The notes below the pieces were generated by a model that was not told where the DNA came from, did no database searches, and saw nothing but the letters and a program-made list of their open reading frames with translations. Position numbers and translations under genes: made by a program. Shown here piece by piece: positions 1 through 8,182 of a stretch of DNA of 64,000 nt (within the stretch, counting starts at the first letter, position 1; every line of letters starts with the position of its first letter). The DNA lies in the NCBI GenBank assembly GCA_910579465.1, contig CAJTUB010000008.1, forward strand, positions 102,623-166,622, in the 5' to 3' direction. Source of the DNA: an uncultured Lachnospiraceae bacterium (GTDB lineage: Bacteria; Bacillota; Clostridia; Lachnospirales; Lachnospiraceae).

Positions 1-1
1 C

Positions 2-409
2 GAACAGTACGGCATCGATATCCAGTATGTTGAGAATATTGTTCGTATGCAGAGGATTACCCGTGTGCCGAAGGCGCAGGATTATTTCAAGGGAGTCATC
101 AATCTGCGCGGTGAGATTGTTCCAGTAATGAGCTTACGGCTTAAGTTTGAGCTGGAACCGGATGAGTTTACCGGAAAGACCCGTATTCTGATTTTGAAGC
201 TGGAGCAGCAGTCGCTCGTCGGCGTTATTGTAGATGAGGTAAAGGAGGTCGTCAACCTGGACGATGACTCCGTGGAAAAGTCAAGTTATGATGCGAATGA
301 CGAAAAGTCACAGTATCTTGCCGGAATCGGAAAGCATAACGACAATTTGATTTCCCTGCTAAATATTTCAGAAATCATTGTCGAAAAGGAAAAAGAAAAG
401 GAAGCTTAG
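2..409 (+). CDS. cheW: Chemotaxis coupling protein CheW (5' end cut by window)
   Basis: CheW couples chemoreceptors to the kinase CheA at the receptor array. The reading frame is open from base 2, and the first visible residues (GIDIQYVENIVR) are CheW-like, so the gene begins before the window and the internal ATG at 47 is not the start. The visible part carries the SH3-like CheW fold, including the INLRGEIVPVMSLR strand and the GVIVDEVKEVVNL segment. It ends at a TAG and is followed by a hairpin and then cheC, as in a Firmicutes chemotaxis operon. CheV or the CheA C-terminus share this fold, but the frame ends about 30 residues after the core with no receiver domain, which favours CheW. Confidence 0.9.
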   Translation, partial: EQYGIDIQYVENIVRMQRITRVPKAQDYFKGVINLRGEIVPVMSLRLKFELEPDEFTGKTRILILKLEQQSLVGVIVDEVKEVVNLDDDSVEKSSYDANDEKSQYLAGIGKHNDNLISLLNISEIIVEKEKEKEA

Positions 410-420
410 AAGAAGTATCC

Positions 421-449
421 AAGGAAGAGGCCCGGGCGGCTTCTTCCTT
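421..449 (+). other. Intergenic hairpin between cheW and cheC
   Basis: Two 12-base arms (421-432 and 438-449) pair fully with one G-T wobble around a 5-base loop. No T-run follows, and the cheC ribosome binding site GGGAGGA (464-470) lies 15 bases downstream. It is therefore more likely an intra-operon processing or mRNA-stability element, or a weak attenuator, than a full terminator. Confidence 0.5.
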
Positions 450-474
450 AGTGTGTTTGAACCGGGAGGACGAT

Positions 475-1092
475 ATGGCAGAGCTGAAATTGGATTCTAT
501 GGATGGGGTACAATATGATGTTTTGAGGGAAATCGGGAATATCGGTGCAGGAAATGCGACAACCGCGCTTGCTTCGATGCTTCAGGTTAAGGTCGATATG
601 AAGGTTCCGAAGGTTGCTTTACTGGATTTCCAGGCGCTTCCCGAAATCTTAGGCGGCGCCGAGAATATTATTGTAGGTATTCTGCTGACCTTAAGCGGAA
701 ATATCGACGGTATGATGATGTTTGTCATGGAGAGGGACGCAGCGCATTCGATGGTCAATATGTTAATGGGGCAGGATGTTCCGCTGGATGCGGAGTTTTC
801 CGAAATGGAGGCTTCCGCACTGCAGGAAATCGGGAATATTATTACCGGTGCTTACCTTTCTTCTTTGTCGGATCTGACGCGGATGTATATCAATTCGAGC
901 ATACCGTATATTGCCATTGATATGGCAGGGGCGATTTTAAGCGTACCGGCAATTGAGTTTGGGAAAATCGGTGACAAGGCACTGTTAATACAGACTGAGT
1001 TTGGCGAGAAGGCAACGCAGGTAAACGGCTTCTTCATTTTGATACCAACACTAAAGTCTTATAATGCAATTTTAACTTCATTGGGATTATAG
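475..1092 (+). CDS. cheC: CheY-P phosphatase CheC
   Basis: CheC dephosphorylates CheY-P and binds CheD in adaptation. The 205-residue protein has both copies of the phosphatase motif D/S-x3-E-x2-N-x22-P: D15, E19, N22, P45 and S114, E118, N121, P144. Both sites therefore look intact, as in the active CheC class. ATG 475 is chosen because GGGAGGA lies 4 bases upstream and family homology begins there; a GTG at 451 in frame would place the ribosome binding site inside the gene. It is followed 11 bases later by cheD, its known partner. Confidence 0.93.
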   Translation: MAELKLDSMDGVQYDVLREIGNIGAGNATTALASMLQVKVDMKVPKVALLDFQALPEILGGAENIIVGILLTLSGNIDGMMMFVMERDAAHSMVNMLMGQDVPLDAEFSEMEASALQEIGNIITGAYLSSLSDLTRMYINSSIPYIAIDMAGAILSVPAIEFGKIGDKALLIQTEFGEKATQVNGFFILIPTLKSYNAILTSLGL

Positions 1093-1103
1093 GTGGTGGT
1101 ATT

Positions 1104-1589
1104 ATGGGAAATATGGTAAAGGTAGGCATGGCGGATATGAACTGCTGTCATGCACCGGATGCAATTACAACGTTAGGGCTCGGCTCCTGTGTCGGGGTTG
1201 TTTTGTATGATTCAAATAAAAAAATTGCCGGGCTGGTACATGTCATGCTGCCTGACAGCAAAAAAATCAATAATAATGAGAATAAAGCAAAGTTTGCCGA
1301 TACCGGCATCGATGAGATGATACGCCAGGTAGTAGCGGCGGGGGCCTCCCGTATGAGCCTCAAGGCAAAAATAGCAGGCGGGGCCCAGATGTTTGCATTT
1401 AACTGTGAAAATGAAATGCTGCGTGTGGGGGCGCGGAACGTAGAGGCCGTAAAGGCGAAGCTTTTTTCGCTCCGTATTCCGATTGTTGCAGAGGATACCG
1501 GAAATTCCTACGGACGTACCATAGAGTTTTATCCGGAGACCGATGAATTACTGATTAAGGCAGTCGGTAAGGCGGTTTATAAGATTTAG
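1104..1589 (+). CDS. cheD: Chemoreceptor glutamine deamidase CheD
   Basis: CheD deamidates glutamines on chemoreceptors and is regulated by binding CheC. The 161-residue protein shows the expected catalytic set: T23 in TTLGLGSC, C29 in the same motif, and H46 in GLVHVMLP, spaced as in characterised CheD proteins. AGGTGGT precedes the ATG. It is co-transcribed with cheC (11-base gap) and followed after 9 bases by a small membrane protein gene. Length and catalytic residues are normal for the family. Confidence 0.94.
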   Translation: MGNMVKVGMADMNCCHAPDAITTLGLGSCVGVVLYDSNKKIAGLVHVMLPDSKKINNNENKAKFADTGIDEMIRQVVAAGASRMSLKAKIAGGAQMFAFNCENEMLRVGARNVEAVKAKLFSLRIPIVAEDTGNSYGRTIEFYPETDELLIKAVGKAVYKI

Positions 1590-1598
1590 GAGGCTGTT

Positions 1599-1943
1599 AT
1601 GGAGGGAAAGAATATACCGCCGTTGATTACGCTGACGGCGGCAATGATTGCATGTGTCTTCTGCCTCTTTCATCGTGCAACGCTGTTTTCTACGTTAAAA
1701 ATCGTATTGCTTGTGATGATTCTGTTTTATATTATCGGTAGAATCGTACAGAAGGTAGTCGTTAAAATAAATCGTGATGCAGAAGAAGCGGCGGAGCAGA
1801 GACAGAGGGAAAGCAGGGAGCTTGCAGCCAGGGAACTGGAGGCAGAGGAGCTTGCAGGAACAGAAGAGGAGGCCCTGGAGGGGCAGGAAGAAATACAGGA
1901 GGCAGAGGGTGCCGCACCGGAAGAGGCGGCAGAGAGGCAGTAA
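1599..1943 (+). CDS. Small membrane protein with acidic tail, unknown function
   Basis: I do not recognise a named family. The 114-residue protein has two predicted membrane helices close together (about residues 8-23 and 27-49). The last 60 residues are almost entirely E, A, Q and R and should form a charged helix or disordered tail on one side of the membrane. An AGGAGG site sits in the cheD stop region just upstream. It lies between cheD and fliA, so a role linked to motility or flagellar assembly is plausible but only by position. Confidence 0.75.
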   Translation: MEGKNIPPLITLTAAMIACVFCLFHRATLFSTLKIVLLVMILFYIIGRIVQKVVVKINRDAEEAAEQRQRESRELAARELEAEELAGTEEEALEGQEEIQEAEGAAPEEAAERQ

Positions 1944-1998
1944 CCGGATTTCTTAGTGACAGGGAACGGTATAAAGGAGAGGAAGACAGGAGACGCCT

Positions 1999-2763
1999 AT
2001 GAGTGCAGAGGAAAAGCTTAGGTTATGGGAAGAGTATAGTAAGAATAAGACTCCGGAACTGCGCGAACAGATTATAATTGAATATGCGGGTCTTGTCAAA
2101 ATCGTAGCAGGAAAGCTCAGCATTTATCTGGGATACAATGTTGAGTATGATGACCTGGTAGGGTATGGGATGTTCGGACTGATTGATGCGATTGACAAGT
2201 ATGATTTTGACAAAGGGGTTAAGTTTGAAACCTACGCATCCCTGCGCATCCGCGGAGCGGTACTGGACCAGGTGCGCCGCATGGATTGGCTGCCGCGTAC
2301 CGTCAGGCAGAAGCAGAAGCGGATGGATGCCGCCTACCAGAAGCTGGAAGCGGCAAACGGGCAGTTTGCTTCGGACGAGGAGCTTGCGGCAGAGCTTGAG
2401 ATTTCCGTCGAGGAGCTTGGCCAGTGGCAGGCACAGACCAAGGCTGCAGGGATTGTTTCCCTGGATGAGTATCTGGAACAGGGGAGCGAGAACGGCATTG
2501 TGGGGACCTCCGACAGTGAGGAGTATGCACAGCCGGAAAAGCAGATAGAGCAGAAGGAAATGAAGGAGCTTCTGGTGCAGTCGCTGGAGGCCTTGACCGA
2601 AAAGGAGAAAAAGGTAATCCTGTTGTATTATTACGAGGAGCTGACGTTAAAAGAAATCAGTGAGGTACTGGAGGTTTCCGAGTCCAGGATTTCACAGCTG
2701 CATACAAAGGCAATCCAGAGGCTGCGCTTAAAGCTTGGAAATCAGATAGAGTTGTTTTTTTAG
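1999..2763 (+). CDS. fliA: RNA polymerase sigma factor FliA/SigD (sigma-28)
   Basis: Flagellar sigma factor directing late flagellar and chemotaxis promoters. The 254 residues carry region 2 (IVEYAGLVKIVAGKL-like start, then the DDLVGYGMFGLIDAIDKYD core), region 3 around SVEELGQWQAQ, and region 4.2 (LTLKEISEVLEVSESRISQL), which recognises the -35. The motif RRMDWLPRTVRQ after region 2 is typical of the FliA/WhiG class rather than sporulation sigmas. AGGAGACG precedes the ATG. Position inside the chemotaxis operon supports the call. No FlgM anti-sigma gene is visible in the window. Confidence 0.94.
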   Translation: MSAEEKLRLWEEYSKNKTPELREQIIIEYAGLVKIVAGKLSIYLGYNVEYDDLVGYGMFGLIDAIDKYDFDKGVKFETYASLRIRGAVLDQVRRMDWLPRTVRQKQKRMDAAYQKLEAANGQFASDEELAAELEISVEELGQWQAQTKAAGIVSLDEYLEQGSENGIVGTSDSEEYAQPEKQIEQKEMKELLVQSLEALTEKEKKVILLYYYEELTLKEISEVLEVSESRISQLHTKAIQRLRLKLGNQIELFF

Positions 2764-2788
2764 AAAGGATTCAATAAAGGAGCGAGAC

Positions 2789-4390
2789 ATGGCACAGGTA
2801 AACGGGTATTTTCAAATCAGCATAAGAGAGAGCGGAACGTGGCTTGTACTGTATCCTCCCGGCGAGGGCGGGACTCCGGTACGATTTCCCATGATAGACG
2901 CTTATTTGAATAAGTGGCGCATTGATTACGATAAAAAACAGCTTTCGGAGGCGCTTCTGAAAACGACAAAAAAGGAAGAGCTCCGGCTGACAATGGAAAA
3001 GATATATCCGATTAATGAATCTTCTTCCGTTATCGTAAGTCCGGACCGGCTGAGTGCGGAGCTTGTGCTATATCCGCCGTCGGACGGAGGCGGCATGATA
3101 ACGAAGGAAAAGCTGGTTGCGGATTTGGTATATGCCGGTATAAAGTACGGTGTGGACCAGGAGATGCTGGAAAAGCTGGATAAGGAAAGAGAGTATTGTA
3201 CGCCGATTGAAATTGCCAGGGCAACGCTTCCGCTAGAGGGAACCAGCGCGAAAATCACCTACTTTTTCAATACGGATTTAACGATGAAGCCGAAGACGTT
3301 TGAAGACGGTTCGGTGGATTTCCATAAGCTGGATACAATCTGCCCGGTAAAGGCAGGGGATTTGCTGGCGGAGCTGACGCCGGCGGTACAGGGAAGACCG
3401 GGAATTGATGTGTGCGGGAAGCCGATAAAGCCTGCCAAGGTCAATAATCTGGTGCTGCATCATGCAAACCGGATTCATCTTTCCGAGGACGGACTAAAGA
3501 TGTATTCCGAGGTGAGCGGACACGTCAGCCTTGTGGATGGAAAGGTTTTTGTATCGGACACTTATGAGGTGGCGGCGGATGTCGATTCCTCGACCGGGGA
3601 CATTGTATGCGAGGGAAATGTAGAGGTCAGGGGAAATGTGCGCACCGGCTACCGCGTGGAGGCAAAGGGCGATATTATCATACATGGCGTAGTAGAGGGA
3701 GCCGAGATTATAGCGGGCGGACAGATTGTCCTGATCCGCGGTATCCAGGGAATGTCCCGCGGCAAGCTGATTGCGGGAGGAAATATAATTTCAAAGTTTA
3801 TTGAGAGTGCAGAGGTTGTTTCGCGGTACGGTTATGTGCAGTCGGAGGCGATTATGCACAGCCAGGTATCTGCAAAGACCGATGTAATCGCGCACGGAAA
3901 GAAAGGCTTTATTACCGGCGGAAGCACGAGATGCAGCCAGTTAATCGAGGCAAAGACGGTAGGCTCCAATATGGGTACGACTACATTGCTCGAGGTCGGT
4001 GTCGACCCGGCAATTACAGAGGAGTACCGCAAGCTGGAAAAACAGTTTGCGGAGCTGAAGACGGAGAAGGAAAGGGTAGGACAGACAATTGTAATGCTTG
4101 CGAAAAAGCTGAAGCAGGGAGAGCAGCTTCCGGTAGATAAACTGCTTTTGTTAAAGCAGTCGCAGAAACGGGTTGAGAAGATTGATGCCGAGACGGAGGA
4201 GATTACCAAACGTCTGGATGAGCTGATGGATGATATCGGAATGGAGAGTAACGGCGTGATTAAAGTATCGCAGACCGCATATTCCGGATGCAAGATTACG
4301 ATTTCCGGCGCAGTTTACTATGTAAAGACGGAGCTGGCACGTGCAAGGTTTGTCAAAGACCGCGGGGAAATCAGGATTGAAGCATACTAG
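2789..4390 (+). CDS. FapA family protein (DUF342), flagellar operon
   Basis: This 533-residue protein matches the FapA/DUF342 family often found next to fliA in Clostridia. Recognisable parts are an N-terminal segment (1-180), a central right-handed beta-helix built from hexapeptide-like strands (about 240-390, with DSSTGDIVCEGNVEVRGNV and repeated G-x-I/V turns), and a C-terminal coiled coil (about 410-490) followed by a short beta domain. The molecular role is not established; work on Vibrio links the family to control of polar flagellar placement. RBS AAGGAG-like, 26 bases after fliA. Confidence 0.85.
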   Translation: MAQVNGYFQISIRESGTWLVLYPPGEGGTPVRFPMIDAYLNKWRIDYDKKQLSEALLKTTKKEELRLTMEKIYPINESSSVIVSPDRLSAELVLYPPSDGGGMITKEKLVADLVYAGIKYGVDQEMLEKLDKEREYCTPIEIARATLPLEGTSAKITYFFNTDLTMKPKTFEDGSVDFHKLDTICPVKAGDLLAELTPAVQGRPGIDVCGKPIKPAKVNNLVLHHANRIHLSEDGLKMYSEVSGHVSLVDGKVFVSDTYEVAADVDSSTGDIVCEGNVEVRGNVRTGYRVEAKGDIIIHGVVEGAEIIAGGQIVLIRGIQGMSRGKLIAGGNIISKFIESAEVVSRYGYVQSEAIMHSQVSAKTDVIAHGKKGFITGGSTRCSQLIEAKTVGSNMGTTTLLEVGVDPAITEEYRKLEKQFAELKTEKERVGQTIVMLAKKLKQGEQLPVDKLLLLKQSQKRVEKIDAETEEITKRLDELMDDIGMESNGVIKVSQTAYSGCKITISGAVYYVKTELARARFVKDRGEIRIEAY

Positions 4391-4444
4391 ACAGCACCAG
4401 TTCTTTCCCGGATTATTCTGAGTGTGCGAAAAGGAGGAGAGGTT

Positions 4445-4759
4445 ATGCCGATTACAAGACTGGATATGGTGTCCATGGCTCCTAAGACACAGGAGGCAGG
4501 GACGTATAAACAGCAGGAAATGCAGCATCCGGCAAACCAGCAGCAGACAATCGCAGGTATGGTGCAGCAGCAGGCAAGACAAAACGAGACCCAGACAGTA
4601 CGTTCGAATAAAACGGAAAACGAAGAACAAAAGTATGATGCAAGAGAGAGGGGAAAGGGAGCTTACGGGGGTTCTGCCGGAAAGAAGAAGGAGCAGGAAA
4701 AAAAGGAAGAGAAACAGCGGATGAAAATGCGCGGAAGTACATTTGATATTACCGTGTAG
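4445..4759 (+). CDS. Small hydrophilic protein, unknown function (flagellar operon)
   Basis: A 104-residue protein rich in Q, K and E with no membrane segment and no recognised domain. It starts MPITRLDMVSMAPK, has a Gln-rich middle, a Lys/Glu block, and ends with a beta-like tail, RGSTFDITV. ATG 4445 is chosen because AAGGAGGAG lies immediately upstream. It sits between the FapA gene and the DUF6115 gene, in the same direction and with short gaps, so it is probably part of the motility operon. No function can be assigned from sequence. Confidence 0.75.
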   Translation: MPITRLDMVSMAPKTQEAGTYKQQEMQHPANQQQTIAGMVQQQARQNETQTVRSNKTENEEQKYDARERGKGAYGGSAGKKKEQEKKEEKQRMKMRGSTFDITV

Positions 4760-4779
4760 CTACAGAAAAGAGGAAGAGC

Positions 4780-5544
4780 ATGGAACCGATTACCGTTATT
4801 ATGAGCGTGATAGGAGTATTGCTGCTGGTTGGCAGCTGCTTTCTGCCGGAAAAGGCTGCGCCGGAAACGGATTATGATGAGCTGTTCAGGCGTATGGCAA
4901 AAAGAGAACTTACTCCAGAGGAAGTGGAACGTCTGCGTCAGACGGTAGACCGGATTATATCCGAAAAGACCGAAGAAGTAATCGAAAAGACCGACGATTA
5001 TTTAAGCCGGGTTGCCAATGAAAAAATTATGTCGGTTGACGAGTTTTCCAAACAGATACTCGAGAGGTTAGATAAAAACAATTCCGACGTGGTATTTTTG
5101 TATAATATGCTGGCAGAGACAAAAGAGGAAGTAAAGACGGTGATTGCCGATGCCGGAAAGGTACGGGAGTCGCTGCAGGCGGAGACGGAGAAGGCTGTAA
5201 AGAGCATGGAAGCCGTAGCTGTCACAGAGCCGCTGCCAGCAGTCCGCCAGACAAAGAAGCCTGCTGCAAAGAAGTCTGCAGCAAAGACCACTGCCGAGAA
5301 GACACCGGCAGAAAAGGCCCCTGTGGAGAAGAAGACAGTACGGAAGGCAGCGCCGCCGGATAATATCGCAGTGCTGCCGGAGCTTACCGTAGTCACGGAG
5401 CAGGAGAACGGTACAGACATCGATTTGCCGAAGGGTAAGATATTGGAGCTCCATAAAAAAGGAAAATCAGTACGGGAGATTTCCAGGGAGCTTGGCATGG
5501 GACAGGGCGAAGTGAAGCTGGTAATTGATTTGTATGGGGCATAG
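4780..5544 (+). CDS. DUF6115 domain protein, membrane-anchored with C-terminal HTH-like motif
   Basis: 254 residues: one N-terminal membrane helix (about 5-22), a long charged coiled coil (about 30-150), an Ala/Lys/Pro-rich linker with AAKKSAAK-type repeats (about 155-190), and a C-terminal helix-turn-helix-like segment (SVREISRELGMGQGEVKLVI). This is the layout of DUF6115 proteins encoded at the end of Lachnospiraceae and other Clostridia flagellar operons. The function is unknown. The C-terminal HTH on a membrane-anchored protein may mediate protein contacts rather than DNA binding. Confidence 0.8.
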   Translation: MEPITVIMSVIGVLLLVGSCFLPEKAAPETDYDELFRRMAKRELTPEEVERLRQTVDRIISEKTEEVIEKTDDYLSRVANEKIMSVDEFSKQILERLDKNNSDVVFLYNMLAETKEEVKTVIADAGKVRESLQAETEKAVKSMEAVAVTEPLPAVRQTKKPAAKKSAAKTTAEKTPAEKAPVEKKTVRKAAPPDNIAVLPELTVVTEQENGTDIDLPKGKILELHKKGKSVREISRELGMGQGEVKLVIDLYGA

Positions 5545-5564
5545 CAGATAAAGGATGGATTTTA

Positions 5565-6263
5565 ATGAAAAGAAAATACTATATGCGCGGGATGGGAACC
5601 GGGATTGTAGTGACGGCGCTTTTATGTGCATTTGCGTTTTCGAAAAACGAACCGGCGGCAATGACGGACGCCGAGATTATTGCCAGGGCGCAGGAGCTCG
5701 GTTACACAAAAGAGAGCGGCGTAACCGCAGAGGATATCAATAAGTTAAAAGAGAACGAACAGCTGACAAAGACACCGTCCCTGACGCCCGAAGCAACGCC
5801 GGAGGCAACGCCAGAGCCGACCCCGGAGCCTCCGGAACAGCCGTCTCCACCGGGACAGCCGACCCCGGTCACAGGGGACGGAAAGCCAACGAAGACGCCG
5901 ACCCCGGAACCGACGAAGGCACCGACAGAAAAACCGACCCCGGAACCGACGAAGACGCCGACGCCGGAGCCGACAAAAGCACCGACGAAGACGCCGACCC
6001 CGGAGCCGACAAAGGCACCGACGGAGAAGCCGACCTCACAGCCGGTAAAGCCGCCGTCATCCTCTTATACCGTGCGGGTAGAGCGTGGAATGACAGCGAC
6101 GCAGGTAGCGGGAGCTTTGAAAGCTGCCGGAGCAATAGCGGATGCAGAGGAGTTTGTAGGCTATCTGAGACAGGAAAAGCTGACGGATTCCATTAACGTC
6201 GGGACCTTTACGATACCGCGGGGAGCAGGCTATGCGGAAATCGCAGGGATTTTAACGAGGTAA
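5565..6263 (+). CDS. Membrane-anchored protein with Pro/Thr-repeat linker and MltG-like (YceG) N-domain
   Basis: 232 residues: an N-terminal signal anchor (about 8-24), a linker of imperfect TPEPTKAPT repeats (about 70-165), and a C-terminal module of about 65 residues (YTVRVERGMTATQVAGAL ... GTFTIPRGAGY) that resembles the LysM-like start of MltG/YceG. The catalytic MltG domain is absent, so this is not a transglycosylase by itself; the linker probably spans the wall and the end module may bind peptidoglycan. Last gene before the operon terminator. DNA under the linker is repetitive and prone to length change. Confidence 0.7.
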   Translation: MKRKYYMRGMGTGIVVTALLCAFAFSKNEPAAMTDAEIIARAQELGYTKESGVTAEDINKLKENEQLTKTPSLTPEATPEATPEPTPEPPEQPSPPGQPTPVTGDGKPTKTPTPEPTKAPTEKPTPEPTKTPTPEPTKAPTKTPTPEPTKAPTEKPTSQPVKPPSSSYTVRVERGMTATQVAGALKAAGAIADAEEFVGYLRQEKLTDSINVGTFTIPRGAGYAEIAGILTR

Positions 6264-6293
6264 AAGGAAAAAAGTGCTTGCTTTTTTCTTTTT
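6262..6293 (+). terminator. Rho-independent terminator of the flagellar operon
   Basis: A-rich arm 6262-6274 pairs with T-rich arm 6281-6293 (13 bp, one wobble, loop TGCTTG). The right arm is itself the T-tract. It begins at the stop codon of the preceding gene. The A/T symmetry means it could also act on the opposite strand. Confidence 0.75.
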
Positions 6294-6306
6294 CTTATGG
6301 TAAACT
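6278..6306 (+). promoter_or_regulatory. Promoter for rpsB-tsf
   Basis: TTGCTT (6278-6283), 17-base spacer, TAAACT (6301-6306). The -35 lies inside the loop and right arm of the upstream terminator. The predicted transcript has a leader of about 115 bases before rpsB. Confidence 0.55.
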
Positions 6307-6343
6307 ATCAGACGATGCAGTCGGCGTATGCCGAAATAAGCAT

Positions 6344-6400
6344 GTGTGTGGATTCACGGCACGGTGCCGCAGCCTGCGGTGTGCTGGTTTTGAGACACAC
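6344..6400 (+). promoter_or_regulatory. Structured rpsB leader RNA (candidate r-protein autoregulatory element)
   Basis: Nested pairings: GTGTGT near 6344 with ACACAC at 6395-6400, GCAC (6359-6362) with GTGC (6380-6383), and CCGCA/TGCGG closing a GCC loop. It ends 20 bases before the rpsB ribosome binding site. Ribosomal protein S2 binding is a reasonable guess by analogy with known r-protein leaders; only the pairing is seen. Confidence 0.45.
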
Positions 6401-6428
6401 AGAAGAAAAACCAAATGGAGGTAGTATT

Positions 6429-7178
6429 ATGAGCGTTATTTCTATGAAGCAGCTGCTGGAGGCAGGTGTTCATTTCGGACACCAGACCAGAAGATGGAAC
6501 CCAAAGATGGCAGAGTACATCTATACCGAGAGAAACGGTATCTACATCATTGACCTGCAGAAGTCGGTAGGCAAGGTGGACGAGGCTTACTTTGCAATTA
6601 AGGACATCGTTGCAAACGGCGGTAAGATTCTGTTTGTCGGCACGAAAAAGCAGGCGCAGGATTCCGTAAAGACTGAGGCAGAGCGCTGCGGTATGTACTA
6701 TGTAAATGAGAGATGGCTTGGCGGTATGCTGACCAACTTTAAGACCATCCAGTCCAGAATTGCGAGATTAAAGGCAATCGAGAAGATGAGCGAGGACGGG
6801 ACGTTCGAGGTTCTTCCGAAGAAGGAAGTCATCGAGTTAAAGAAGGAATGGGCAAAGCTTGAAAAGAACTTAGGCGGCATTAAGGAAATGAAGCAGATTC
6901 CGGATGCAATCTTTATTGTAGACCCGAAGAAGGAAAGAATCTGTGTACAGGAAGCACATGCGCTTTCGATTCCGTTGATTGGTATTGCAGATACGAACTG
7001 TGATCCGGAAGAGTTAGATTATGTCATTCCGGGCAATGATGATGCAATCAGAGCGGTGAAGCTGATTGTGGCAAAGATGGCAGATGCTGTTATCGAAGCA
7101 AACCAGGGCGAGCAGTTTACGGATGCACCGGCGGCCGAGGCAGAGGAAGCTGCGGAAGAAGCAGTCGAGGCATTATAA
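6429..7178 (+). CDS. rpsB: 30S ribosomal protein S2
   Basis: Small-subunit protein S2, needed for S1 association and translation initiation. 249 residues starting MSVISMKQLLEAGVHFGHQT, with the diagnostic GVHFGHQTRRWNPKM, GTKKQAQ and WLGGMLTNFKT segments and the IVDPKKERICVQEA and IPLIGIADTNCDP motifs. ATG 6429 follows TGGAGG; an upstream in-frame ATG at 6297 lies within the promoter and is rejected. The acidic Ala/Glu tail is normal for Clostridia. Followed by tsf in the conserved rpsB-tsf order. Confidence 0.97.
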   Translation: MSVISMKQLLEAGVHFGHQTRRWNPKMAEYIYTERNGIYIIDLQKSVGKVDEAYFAIKDIVANGGKILFVGTKKQAQDSVKTEAERCGMYYVNERWLGGMLTNFKTIQSRIARLKAIEKMSEDGTFEVLPKKEVIELKKEWAKLEKNLGGIKEMKQIPDAIFIVDPKKERICVQEAHALSIPLIGIADTNCDPEELDYVIPGNDDAIRAVKLIVAKMADAVIEANQGEQFTDAPAAEAEEAAEEAVEAL

Positions 7179-7206
7179 GAGTTCAATCAACAGGAGGCAG
7201 ACTAAA

Positions 7207-8148
7207 ATGGCAGAAGTTACCGCATCTATGGTAAAGGAATTAAGAGAAATGACCAGCGCCGGTATGATGGATTGTAAGAAGGCTCTTTCCGAAACAAACG
7301 GCGATATGGATAAAGCAGTAGAATATCTGAGAGAAAAGGGTCTTGCAAAGGCAGCAAAGAAGGCAGGCAGGATTGCAGCCGAGGGCATTTGTGAGACAGT
7401 GGTCAGTGAAGACGGAAAGACCGCAGCAATCGTAGAGGTCAATTCCGAGACCGACTTCGTTGCAAAGAATGAGAAGTTCCGCGGTTATGTTCAGGATGTT
7501 GTTGCTCAGGCACTTGTTTCCGAGGCAGGAGACATTGATGCATTCCTTGCAGAAGAATGGAAAAAGGATACCTCTAAGACCGTTGCAGAGGAGCTTGCAG
7601 CACAGATTGCAGTGATCGGTGAGAATATGAAAATCCGCCGTTTTGCAAAGGTAAAGGCAGAGAATGGTTTTATTGAGACCTATATCCACAGTGGTGGAAA
7701 AATCGGCGTCCTGATTGAGATGGAGGCTTCCGAGGTTTCCGCAGCTGCAAAGGAGTGTGCAAAGAACGTGGCAATGCAGGTTGCTGCCATGAATCCGAAG
7801 TATGTTTGCGAGGCAGAGGTTGAGGCAGATTATCTTGCACATGAGAAGGAAATCATCAAGGCACAGATTATGAACGACCCGAAGGAGTCCCAGAAGCCGG
7901 AGAAGGTAATTGAGGGCATGATTCAGGGACGTATCAAGAAGGAGTTAAAGGAAATCTGTCTCTTAGACCAGGTGTATGTAAGGGCAGAGGACGGAAAGCA
8001 GTCCGTAGGCCAGTATGTAGCACAGGTAGCCAAGGACAACGGCATTACCCTTGCCGTTAAGAGCATTGTCCGTTTTGAGACCGGCGAAGGTCTTGAGAAG
8101 AAGCAGGAAGACTTTGCAGCAGAGGTTGCAAAGCAGATGGGCATGTAA
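7207..8148 (+). CDS. tsf: Translation elongation factor Ts
   Basis: EF-Ts is the nucleotide exchange factor for EF-Tu. 313 residues starting MAEVTASMVKELREMTSAGM, with the N-terminal UBA-like domain (1-50, including MMDCKKALSETNGD), the TDFVAKNEKF signature near residue 80, and two core subdomains. ATG 7207 has CAGGAGGCAG upstream; in-frame ATG codons within rpsB are rejected. Length is normal for Clostridia EF-Ts. A strong terminator follows at 8183. Confidence 0.97.
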   Translation: MAEVTASMVKELREMTSAGMMDCKKALSETNGDMDKAVEYLREKGLAKAAKKAGRIAAEGICETVVSEDGKTAAIVEVNSETDFVAKNEKFRGYVQDVVAQALVSEAGDIDAFLAEEWKKDTSKTVAEELAAQIAVIGENMKIRRFAKVKAENGFIETYIHSGGKIGVLIEMEASEVSAAAKECAKNVAMQVAAMNPKYVCEAEVEADYLAHEKEIIKAQIMNDPKESQKPEKVIEGMIQGRIKKELKEICLLDQVYVRAEDGKQSVGQYVAQVAKDNGITLAVKSIVRFETGEGLEKKQEDFAAEVAKQMGM

Positions 8149-8182
8149 TATAGGCTGTAAGTAGCGCAGAAGAACAAAATTA

